5,582 nt of DNA from Natronohydrobacter sp. (GTDB lineage: Bacteria > Pseudomonadota > Alphaproteobacteria > Rhodobacterales > Rhodobacteraceae): contig SKIM01000253.1 of assembly GCA_007116445.1 (NCBI GenBank), forward strand, positions 1-5,582, given 5' to 3'. Positions 1 through 5,582 of the stretch are shown one piece after another. Numbering within the stretch: position 1 is the stretch's first letter; each line of letters starts with the position of its first letter. Position numbers and translations under genes: made by a program. The notes under the pieces were generated by a model. That model was not told where the DNA came from. It worked only from the letters and a program-made list of their open reading frames with translations, and ran no database searches.

Positions 1-21
1 CGACGGGCAGGCTGGGGCAGC

Positions 22-49
22 AAAAAACCCCGCCGAAACGGCGGGGTTT
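22..49 (-). terminator. Intrinsic terminator of rpsD
   Basis: On the minus strand the sequence forms an 8-bp GC-rich stem, CCCCGCCG / CGGCGGGG, at plus positions 28-35 and 39-46 around a 3-nt loop. Flanking AAA/TTT pairs extend the stem to 25-49, and the minus strand then runs through six T residues (plus A22-A27). It lies about 25 nt past the rpsD stop codon, in the correct orientation and place to end the rpsD transcript. The A residues before the stem on the minus strand are only three, so termination in the plus direction would be weaker. Confidence 0.9.
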
Positions 50-73
50 GCCGGACTGCGCCGAGCGTAAAGA

Positions 74-694
74 TCAGTTCTTTGCGTAAAATTCGACGAC
101 GAGGTTCGGTTCCATCTGCACGGCATAGGGCACATCACCCAGTGTCGGCGTGCGCAGGAAGGTCGCGGTCATCTTGGAATGATCGACTTCCAGATAGTCA
201 GGCACATCGCGCTCGGTCAGGGCCACAGCTTCCAGCACAATGGCGAGTTGCTTGGACTTGTCACGGATTGCGATCACATCGCCTTCCTTCACGCGGTAGC
301 TGGGGATGTTCACGCGCTTGCCATTCACGGTGATATGGCCGTGATTTACGAATTGACGTGCCGCAAAAACGGTCGGCACGAATTTCGCACGGTAGATCAC
401 TGCATCAAGGCGGCGTTCCAGCAGGCCGATCAGGTTCTCGCCCGTGTCACCTTTGACGCGCTCGGCTTCGGCATAGATGCGGCGGAATTGCTTTTCGGTC
501 AAATCTCCGTAGTGACCTTTCAGCTTCTGCTTTGCGCGCAGCTGAGTGCCGAAATCCGACAGTTTGCCCTTGCGCCGCTGACCGTGCTGACCGGGGCCGT
601 ATTCACGCTTGTTGACAGGGCTCTTGGGGCGGCCCCAGATATTTTCGCCCATGCGGCGATCGAGTTTGTACTTGGCAGACGTGCGTTTGGTCAC
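74..694 (-). CDS. rpsD: 30S ribosomal protein S4
   Basis: S4 is a primary 16S rRNA-binding protein that nucleates assembly of the 30S subunit body and lines the mRNA entry channel. The 206-residue product has the standard full length. The N-terminal part (about 1-92) contains the family signatures YGPGQHGQRR (32-41), the KLSDFG segment and RRIYAEAER. The S4 RNA-binding domain spans about 94-158, including RRLDAVIYRAKF and the GHITVNGKRV turn. No cysteine is present, so this is the zinc-free form. The start is GTG at 694, supported by AAGGAGA at 701-707. No other ribosomal gene adjoins it, so it is not in an alpha operon (S13-S11-S4-rpoA) here. It has its own promoter (845-872), a structured leader and a terminator (22-49), consistent with a monocistronic unit. 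Many S4 proteins repress their own translation; whether this one does is inference from the leader. Confidence 0.98.
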   Translation of the reverse strand: MTKRTSAKYKLDRRMGENIWGRPKSPVNKREYGPGQHGQRRKGKLSDFGTQLRAKQKLKGHYGDLTEKQFRRIYAEAERVKGDTGENLIGLLERRLDAVIYRAKFVPTVFAARQFVNHGHITVNGKRVNIPSYRVKEGDVIAIRDKSKQLAIVLEAVALTERDVPDYLEVDHSKMTATFLRTPTLGDVPYAVQMEPNLVVEFYAKN

Positions 695-837
695 GGCTGA
701 TCTCCTTCGTTATATGCGCCTCAGACAGAGGCAATGAAGGGCGTTGTCCTTTCCCGCAGTTTCCTGCAGACGACAGGCTTCCTCTTGCGAGGGCCCCCAA
801 CACCAATGAAATCACGATGCAGCAGCTGCACGATGAT
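695..837 (-). promoter_or_regulatory. rpsD 5' leader with several hairpins, candidate autoregulatory element
   Basis: The predicted untranslated leader is about 143 nt, long for a simple bacterial mRNA. In transcript order it contains a 13-nt dyad TGCAGC-T-GCTGCA (830-818); a hairpin at 795-776 with a CCTC/GAGG stem, a GCAA tetraloop and a GGC/GCC lower stem across a 2-nt bulge; a hairpin at 769-754 with a 6-bp stem and a GAAA tetraloop; and a hairpin at 732-718 (GCCTC/GAGGC, 5-nt loop). CCTTC at 740-736 can pair with GAAGG of the Shine-Dalgarno region at 708-704, enclosing the last hairpin. The pairings are seen directly. Control by S4 is inferred from the known autoregulation of S4 in other bacteria. 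I do not recognise it as a named leader family, and its start depends on the predicted promoter. Confidence 0.5.
701..707 (-). promoter_or_regulatory. Ribosome binding site of rpsD
   Basis: The minus strand reads AAGGAGA, 6 nt before the GTG start codon at 694. This strong Shine-Dalgarno match fixes the start despite the non-ATG codon. Bases 704-708 (GAAGG) are also complementary to CCTTC at 736-740 of the same leader, so the site could be hidden by RNA folding. Confidence 0.9.
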
Positions 838-844
838 CGGGCGG

Positions 845-872
845 CTTATACAGACCGCGCGCGGGGTGTCAA
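845..872 (-). promoter_or_regulatory. Sigma70-type promoter of rpsD
   Basis: On the minus strand a perfect -35 TTGACA (plus 867-872) is followed by a 16-nt spacer and a -10 TATAAG (plus 845-850), five of six bases matching consensus. The next bases are CCGCCC (844-839), so transcription should begin near G838 or A837. A wholly GC discriminator is typical of rRNA and ribosomal-protein promoters under stringent control; that regulation is inferred. The -35 hexamer lies just after the stop codon of the upstream Hint gene (880), so rpsD is probably uncoupled from the genes before it. Confidence 0.8.
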
Positions 873-879
873 TGCTGTA

Positions 880-1920
880 TCAGGCGGCCAGCAAAGCCGC
901 CTCGCCAGCGCTCAGGTAGCGCCGCGCCACAGGGCCATATCGGTCTGGTCGTGTGATCCAGTCCCCTGATACCGCATTGAGTGTCTGCCGGTGCTGTCGC
1001 AGGCTTTGCGCCGGGGCGAAGGCGGGATGAAAGCTCTCACTCGCCAGGCCATTGGCGAAGATGATCTGATGGCGCTCGAACAACAGATGGACATAGGTCA
1101 CCCCATGGAGCGCCAGATCAGGGGCGATGGTCCTGTAATCGACCAGATCGCGCGCACAGGCCAACACCTCGTCGCAACCAAAAAGGTCGCGCGCGCGCGC
1201 GCCGGTCACCAGCACCCGATGCGCAGGTGACACATACAGATCGTCGTCGGGAAGCCCTGCGCGCAACGCGCCGCTGCGCAAGCGGATCGGGCGCAAATGG
1301 CGATGCTGACGCAGCGCAAGACCGGACAGCGTCGTTTGCCCGACCCAGAGCACTGGTTGCGGGCCATTGTCACGCGTCACCACCAGCGCCCCCGCCCGCA
1401 GCTGCCCGATGGGCACTGCCCCTGTCGGTGTGGCAATCATCGCGTCCGAGGCGAAACAGATCACCTCTTGCGCCTTGGCGGGCGGCAGCACGGCCTGCTG
1501 CAGGTCACAATCCACCACCCAGCAACTCTGCCCCGGCGCCGGCAAAGCCCCATCGAAAACAACCAGCGCCGCGTGCTCGCAGGTGATGAGCCTTGCGACA
1601 TAGAGTGCCGCCCCATCCGTCAGCACCAAACCGCCTGCAGGGGCCGTGCTGAGGTGATGCGGATGATCCGGCTCTGGCAAGACGGCACCGCAAATCCGTT
1701 GCGCTATGGCCCGCGCGCGGGACTGTATCGGCCCGCTATTGGCGCCCGCGCCTAAATCACGGCGCCTTTCGGGCACTGAATCAAGCCGGATTGCCTCGCC
1801 GTGCCAGCAAAGCTCTGCGCCGACCCGCAGCCAGCGGTGATCCAGCCCCCTTACCCCGTCGATTTCAAGAGAATCCCATTCCAGCGCGAACACGCCGTTC
1901 CCCGGTGTCACCTGATACAT
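880..1920 (-). CDS. Hint-domain (Hedgehog/intein-like) protein
   Basis: The 346-residue product has an N-terminal module (about 1-150; GVFALEWDSLEIDG and LRVGAELCWHGEAIRLDS early, then LVLTDGAALYVARLI and CWVVD) followed by a C-terminal Hint domain (about 155-300). The Hint signature begins at Cys155 in CFASDAMIATPTGAVPIGQL, continues through GPQPVLWVGQT, has SPAHRVLVTG (Ser231, His234, the intein block B pattern S/TxxH), and ends VHLLFERHQIIFANGLASESFHP. Hint folds catalyse N-S acyl shift and self-cleavage. Here the usual terminal His-Asn is replaced by His298-Pro299, so intein-style C-terminal cleavage is unlikely and the layout resembles Hedgehog. No signal peptide or membrane segment is visible. 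The ATG at 1920 is preferred because AGAGG (1930-1926) lies 5 nt upstream. An in-frame ATG at 1962 adds 14 residues but lacks a visible ribosome binding site. The gene follows the response regulator by 85-127 nt. Its cellular role is unknown. Confidence 0.85.
   Translation of the reverse strand: MYQVTPGNGVFALEWDSLEIDGVRGLDHRWLRVGAELCWHGEAIRLDSVPERRRDLGAGANSGPIQSRARAIAQRICGAVLPEPDHPHHLSTAPAGGLVLTDGAALYVARLITCEHAALVVFDGALPAPGQSCWVVDCDLQQAVLPPAKAQEVICFASDAMIATPTGAVPIGQLRAGALVVTRDNGPQPVLWVGQTTLSGLALRQHRHLRPIRLRSGALRAGLPDDDLYVSPAHRVLVTGARARDLFGCDEVLACARDLVDYRTIAPDLALHGVTYVHLLFERHQIIFANGLASESFHPAFAPAQSLRQHRQTLNAVSGDWITRPDRYGPVARRYLSAGEAALLAA
882..902 (-). other. Stem-loop over the stop codon of the Hint-domain gene
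   Basis: Positions 882-888 and 896-902 form a perfect 7-bp inverted repeat (AGGCGGC / GCCGCCT) around a 7-nt loop. It covers the last codons and overlaps the TGA stop at 880-882. No T-run follows on the minus strand, so it is not a canonical intrinsic terminator. It lies between the Hint gene and the rpsD promoter and may stabilise the upstream mRNA 3' end or assist factor-dependent termination. Selection on the Ala codons alone could also explain it. Confidence 0.4.
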
Positions 1921-1962
1921 GCCTGCCTCTGCCCTGCCGCTTTTTCCCGCGGATTTTGACAT

Positions 1963-2047
1963 AAACTAGCACAGCAACGCATTGGATGCCATCACCCTGG
2001 CACAGCGCATATATTCAGTGATGCGTCCGGGCCGCAACGCGGCGCGC
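1963..2047 (-). promoter_or_regulatory. Response regulator-Hint spacer with weak promoter and dyad
   Basis: This 85-nt gap has no clear terminator. On the minus strand TTGCGG (2037-2032) and TATATG (2013-2008), 18 nt apart, make a weak promoter match of 3/6 and 4/6. An inverted repeat CGCAT-N10-ATGCG (2006-2010 and 2021-2025) overlaps the candidate -10. Short stems with no T-run occur at 2031-2043 (GCCGC/GCGGC) and 1987-2002 (TGCCA/TGGCA). Either read-through from the regulator gene or a local promoter could drive the Hint gene. Confidence 0.25.
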
Positions 2048-2689
2048 TCAGCCGAGCCCTTTCGCCTGAGCGACCATAGCGGCCTGCGTGCGGTTGCTGA
2101 CCCCGAGACGCCTGTACAGCGTCTTGACATGCAGCTTGATCGTCGGCTCGCTCAGCCCCATGTCGCGCGCGATTTCCTTGTTGGTGCAACCTCGGCACAG
2201 GGCGACCAGAACCTGTTTTTCGCGCGGGGTCAAACTGGCCGCCAGCGCGGATGAACTGCTCGGGCGCGGGGCGTGCGGCACTTCGGCCCCGACCGCGTCA
2301 AAGACAAAATCGACCGGGATATAGCGCTCACCCAAGGCCATGAAGCGCAACGCATTGAGCAGCGATGCGGCTGGCATGGATTTGTGCAAGAAGCCCCGAA
2401 CGCCCATCTGAAGAGCAGTTTCGACGATCTCGCGCGGCGCGAAACCTGACATCAGCACCACCGGCGGCGCATCAGGCAATTCCAGAATACGGCGCAACCC
2501 CCGCAGCGCATCCATGCCCGGCATGCCATAATCGAGCAACACCAGGTCGAACGGGCCAGCGGTTGCGACCAGATCTTCCGCTTCTGCGCTGTCGGCAGCG
2601 GACATGATCTCAATCCCGTCCTGCTGCTGCAGGAAGCTGCCCAGCGTATCGCGAAGCAATTCATGATCATATGCTATCAAGAGTCGCAT
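2048..2689 (-). CDS. NarL/LuxR-family response regulator
   Basis: This 213-residue protein is a DNA-binding response regulator, presumably phosphorylated by the kinase encoded just upstream. The receiver domain (1-120) has the phosphoacceptor Asp53 in LVLLDYGMPGMDAL, Ser81 at the switch Thr/Ser position (VVLMSG) and Lys103 in FLHKS. A Ser-rich linker (about 138-151) leads to a LuxR-type helix-turn-helix (153-212) with LTPREKQVLVAL, TNKEIARDMGLSEPTIKLHVKTLYRRL and GVSNRTQA. The acidic pocket is unusual: the first Asp of the family's Asp-Asp-His reads Tyr7-Asp8-His9. The ATG at 2689 gives the expected N-terminus MRLLIAYDH. No good Shine-Dalgarno precedes it, but the kinase stop is only 21 nt upstream, so translational coupling is likely. 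Target genes cannot be told from sequence; its own operon or the adjacent Hint gene are candidates. Confidence 0.93.
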   Translation of the reverse strand: MRLLIAYDHELLRDTLGSFLQQQDGIEIMSAADSAEAEDLVATAGPFDLVLLDYGMPGMDALRGLRRILELPDAPPVVLMSGFAPREIVETALQMGVRGFLHKSMPAASLLNALRFMALGERYIPVDFVFDAVGAEVPHAPRPSSSSALAASLTPREKQVLVALCRGCTNKEIARDMGLSEPTIKLHVKTLYRRLGVSNRTQAAMVAQAKGLG

Positions 2690-2710
2690 CTTTAGAGCCG
2701 TGTGTCGGGG

Positions 2711-5533
2711 TCAATATGCACGCCGCAAAAGACAATCCAAGGTGACGGCGACCAACGCTGTTTCAGACACAGGTTTACGGAGCACAAAGGCAAATTCTTT
2801 GCCACGGTCGCTGGCGACAGTCTGACCGATATCGCCGCCCGTGACCAGAACAATCGGCAGGTCGGCACGGATCTTGCGCAGTTTCCGGCCCAATTCGACC
2901 CCGCTCATCAGCCCCATATCCATATCGGTGACCACCAACTCCCAGCCTTCGGGATCTGCGCCGAGCGCATCCAATGCGTCAGCGGGCGTTATACAGCTGG
3001 CCACTTCCGCCCCCGCCGCACTCAGCGCCTGCGCCATGTGTTGCAGGGCAATATCGTCATCATCAACCAGAAGAATCGTGCGCCCCCTGAGCGCGGGCGT
3101 GGCAGGCAACGCAGAGGCGTCCCGCTCAGGCTGAGCATGAGGGCAAGGCCAATAGACCTGCAATGTTGTCCCGCGGCCTGGTTGTGACTGCACCGCGATC
3201 CCACCAAGCGCGGTCACTACGATATCGGCGACAATGCTCAGGCCCAGTCCGATTCCGTCCTTGCCCTTGGTCGAGAAATAGGGGTTGAACATGGCGTCCA
3301 CGCGGGCAGGCGTCATGCCTTCACCCGTGTCGCTGATTTCGAGCAAGGCATAGGACTGGCCGGGAAGCAGATATCCCACTCTCATGCCGGGCGCTGGATC
3401 CGGCACCATGCAGGGTCGCGCGCGTGCCGTGATCCGCCGGGTCGCATCTGATCCGACGCACAGAGAATCACGGGCATTCAGCAAAAGATTGAGCAAGACC
3501 TGCATCACAGAGGTTGCATCGCCTCTGATCTCGACCGGATCATCGGGCAGATCCAGGGTCAACCGTGCCCCGCTGCGCAGCCCCGGTCGCAGCAAATCCG
3601 CGGCCTGCCGCACCAGCGGACGCAGATCGATCACACTGGGCTGCGCATTGCGCCGACCAAGTTGCGAGAGGTCGCGCACAAGGGTCTGCGCTTGCGCGAC
3701 TGCGGCCTCGATCCGGCCGATTGCCAGCGCCCCCGGCCCATCCTGCGACAACTTCACGGTTTCCAGCACCTGCGCGATCACGGCAAGGGTGTTGGCCACG
3801 TCATGTGCCAGCCCGCTGGCCAGCTGTGCCACCAGCTGACGGCTCTGCGCGATCTGTAACTGCTCGCGCAGCAAGGTCTGTTCGCGCATCGCATTTTTCC
3901 GCGCTGTCACATCGCGTGCGATGAACAGGAAATTCCCATCTTCCTGCGCAGCAATGGACATTTCGAAACACCGCCCCGTATCTGTGTCATCAGGCAGGTC
4001 CAGCTCCCCCTGCCAGCTGCCCTCTGCATAGAGTTCTGGCAACGCCTCTGTGAGCAGCGCGTTGAATTGCGGCGGCGTTATGTCATGCCAGGACAGCGCC
4101 TGCGTGGGAACATCGGCGGGCAGTTTCAGAAAACTGCGCAGGAAGGAATTGATGTAGATGAAATGCCCATCCGGCTGGACCAGCGCGATGCCTTCGCGCA
4201 GTGCATCCATTGTATAGGCGCGTTCCTGCAGGGCCCGTGCCTCGGCCAGTTTCGCGCGGGTGATATTGATGCCGACGATCATGAAAGCTTCGGCCTCATT
4301 GCCCACATCACATAGCTTCTTGACAGTCAGCCGCACCCAGTAGGGCTGCCCTGCCCGGCTCAGAGCCCTGACGTCCTGTTCGACATCCTCGCCCCGGTCC
4401 AACGCCCTTGAGATCAGTTCCGCGGCCTCTGGATCGCTTTCGGACAGCCCCAGCACATCAGAGGGATATGTGCCGATCGCGTCGCGCAAGGCGACGCCGG
4501 AATGGCTGACACTGGCCGGATTCATCCAGGTGATCCGCTGCTCGGCATCCATCAGAAAAATCAGGTTGGTCGAGAGATCGGCCACGCGCACGAGCTGGCG
4601 GATATGCTGATCCTGCAAATGGCTTTGCGTCACATCACGCAGAACCAGCAAAAACCCCGCGCCTGCGCCCGCAACGCCGGCCTTGCGCACCATGGCATGC
4701 ACCGTGAAGCGCTTGTCCTGACCATCGGACAGCAGCGCATAGCGCAGCGCCTCAGAGGCGCCTGCAGTTTTCGCCTGCTGCAATGCCAGTCGAATGATCC
4801 TTGCGGCATGCGCGGGAAACACCGCTTCAGGGGGGCGACCGATCATCTCAGTGGGGTCCAGTTCCGGCCCGAGCGGTGCGTTATGATGAAACGCCACGAT
4901 GACGCCATCGGCGTCAAATTCCAGCAACAATTCCGGTGCCACCCGCAACATCGCCCGCAGCCGCTCATTGACCGCACGCAGCTCGGCTTGCAGCCCGCCT
5001 GCCTTTCGCGACTGTATCTCGGCCTGCATGCCAAGGCTCAGCGTCGCGGCGAGCCCCTGAAGCAACTGCTGATCGACGCTACTGAACCGTCGCGGCCCAT
5101 TACAGAAATCGAGGCCCAAAAACCCGGCGCTCACGCTCCCCTGAAAAATCGGCACCGCAATCAGCGCGTCGATGCCCTGCATGGCCAGGGCCTGACGCAA
5201 TTCTGTCCCGACAGGTATCATGGTGATATCCGGCAAGAGCATCGCGCCATGGGCTTCAAACGCCGTCCACATGACCTCACCGACATTATAGGGAATTTGT
5301 TGCAATTCTCCCTTGAAGGACGCGACGCCATCAGCGCACCACTCATGCGTGTTGTCGATAAAGACCTGATCGCGGGTCTGGAACACATAGGCGCGATCGG
5401 CATTGAACGCGGTGCCGACCAGTGCCAGCGCCTTTTCGATGGCAGCGTCCAGCTTGCCATGCCCAGCGCGCTGTAGCAACGTCTGGGCGCGTGCCACCGA
5501 AGCGAGAAGTTCTGTCGTTGCCTGCGCCGTCAT
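2711..5533 (-). CDS. Cytosolic hybrid sensor histidine kinase, GAF-PAS3-HisKA-HATPase-REC
   Basis: The 940-residue kinase autophosphorylates a histidine in response to an unidentified cue and should pass phosphate to a receiver. Domains in order: GAF (about 27-170, with NTHEWC at 61-66 and AVPIFQGSVSAGFLGLDF); PAS-like modules at about 192-301, 311-425 and 436-545, each ending in a RDVT or INIT motif; HisKA (about 564-629) with His577 in SGLAHDVAN; HATPase (about 669-797) with N-box Asn686, DTGEGM (735-740), Phe753 in YFSTKGKDG and GIGLGLS (760-766); and a receiver (about 818-937) with acidic residues 824-827, phosphoacceptor Asp870, Thr898 and Lys920. No transmembrane segment is visible, so it is probably cytosolic. 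The ATG at 5533 is chosen because AGGAG (5543-5539) lies 5 nt upstream; an in-frame ATG at 5566 adds 11 residues with a weaker site. No Hpt domain is present. The gene is complete, but its promoter probably lies beyond the window edge. Confidence 0.95.
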   Translation of the reverse strand: MTAQATTELLASVARAQTLLQRAGHGKLDAAIEKALALVGTAFNADRAYVFQTRDQVFIDNTHEWCADGVASFKGELQQIPYNVGEVMWTAFEAHGAMLLPDITMIPVGTELRQALAMQGIDALIAVPIFQGSVSAGFLGLDFCNGPRRFSSVDQQLLQGLAATLSLGMQAEIQSRKAGGLQAELRAVNERLRAMLRVAPELLLEFDADGVIVAFHHNAPLGPELDPTEMIGRPPEAVFPAHAARIIRLALQQAKTAGASEALRYALLSDGQDKRFTVHAMVRKAGVAGAGAGFLLVLRDVTQSHLQDQHIRQLVRVADLSTNLIFLMDAEQRITWMNPASVSHSGVALRDAIGTYPSDVLGLSESDPEAAELISRALDRGEDVEQDVRALSRAGQPYWVRLTVKKLCDVGNEAEAFMIVGINITRAKLAEARALQERAYTMDALREGIALVQPDGHFIYINSFLRSFLKLPADVPTQALSWHDITPPQFNALLTEALPELYAEGSWQGELDLPDDTDTGRCFEMSIAAQEDGNFLFIARDVTARKNAMREQTLLREQLQIAQSRQLVAQLASGLAHDVANTLAVIAQVLETVKLSQDGPGALAIGRIEAAVAQAQTLVRDLSQLGRRNAQPSVIDLRPLVRQAADLLRPGLRSGARLTLDLPDDPVEIRGDATSVMQVLLNLLLNARDSLCVGSDATRRITARARPCMVPDPAPGMRVGYLLPGQSYALLEISDTGEGMTPARVDAMFNPYFSTKGKDGIGLGLSIVADIVVTALGGIAVQSQPGRGTTLQVYWPCPHAQPERDASALPATPALRGRTILLVDDDDIALQHMAQALSAAGAEVASCITPADALDALGADPEGWELVVTDMDMGLMSGVELGRKLRKIRADLPIVLVTGGDIGQTVASDRGKEFAFVLRKPVSETALVAVTLDCLLRRAY

Positions 5534-5538
5534 GCGTT

Positions 5539-5543
5539 CTCCT
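5539..5543 (-). promoter_or_regulatory. Ribosome binding site that fixes the kinase start
   Basis: The minus strand reads AGGAG, 5 nt before the ATG at 5533. The alternative in-frame ATG at 5566 has only a weak purine stretch (GAAAG) upstream, so 5533 is the more likely start and shortens the longest reading by 11 codons. Confidence 0.75.
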
Positions 5544-5582
5544 GCCGCTGTCCTGCTGCGCCCCATTAGCGCGGCTTTCGCA

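Noticed and set aside
179..700. Plus-strand open frame of 173 codons antisense to rpsD
   Set aside because: It mirrors rpsD, which is unmistakable on the minus strand, and it has no recognisable product.
603..815. Minus-strand 70-codon frame overlapping the rpsD start and leader
   Set aside because: It overlaps the first codons of rpsD in another frame and begins inside the leader; no ribosome binding site or family resemblance supports it as a leader peptide.
1297..1755. Plus-strand open frames opposite the Hint gene
   Set aside because: Several overlapping plus frames here are low-complexity Pro/Ala/Arg-rich shadows of a GC-rich gene; the Hint motifs are on the minus strand.
2031..2043. 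GCCGC-AAC-GCGGC stem as a terminator after the response regulator
   Set aside because: The stem is only 5 bp and no T-run follows on the minus strand, so it does not qualify as an intrinsic terminator.
2046..2057. GCTC-AGCC-GAGC stem over the response regulator stop codon
   Set aside because: A 4-bp stem in GC-rich coding sequence is within chance expectation and has no T-run.
2702..3187. Plus-strand open frame of 161 codons antisense to the kinase receiver region
   Set aside because: It lies opposite the conserved receiver and HATPase segments, with no family signature of its own.
4502..5476. Plus-strand open frame of 324 codons antisense to the kinase
   Set aside because: It lies wholly inside the kinase gene, shows no recognisable domain and has His/Gln/Arg-rich composition typical of the antisense of a GC-rich gene; the minus frame carries clear GAF and PAS motifs.

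Overview
The window looks like chromosomal DNA of an alphaproteobacterium, most likely of the Rhodobacteraceae/Roseobacter type. GC content is high with GC-rich third positions, the ribosomal protein S4 is the cysteine-free ~206-residue form, and the Hint-domain protein has an architecture I associate with Rhodobacterales. This is a taxonomic inference, not a database result. All four genes lie on the minus strand, so transcription runs from high to low coordinates.

In transcription order: (1) 5533-2711, a large soluble hybrid histidine kinase (GAF, three PAS-like modules, HisKA, HATPase, C-terminal receiver). (2) 2689-2048, a NarL/LuxR-type response regulator whose start lies 21 nt after the kinase stop, so the two almost certainly form a two-component pair in one transcript. 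(3) After 85 nt, 1920-880 (or from 1962), a protein with a C-terminal Hedgehog/intein-like Hint domain, which could be a third operon member or have its own weak promoter. (4) After a near-consensus sigma70-type promoter at 845-872 and a ~143-nt structured leader, rpsD (694-74), followed by an intrinsic terminator at 22-49.

The kinase and regulator form a cytosolic sensory pathway. GAF and PAS modules sense an unknown signal, the kinase phosphorylates, and the regulator acts on DNA. The regulator has an unusual acidic pocket, and no Hpt protein is visible for the kinase's own receiver. The Hint protein has no assigned function, and its link to the two-component pair is by position only. rpsD is a separate housekeeping unit with a growth-rate-type promoter.

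The least explained part of the window is the rpsD leader. It holds two GNRA-tetraloop hairpins, a third hairpin, and an upstream CCUUC that can pair with the Shine-Dalgarno sequence, which together suggest autoregulation by S4. I saw no mobile element, CRISPR array, tRNA or rRNA.
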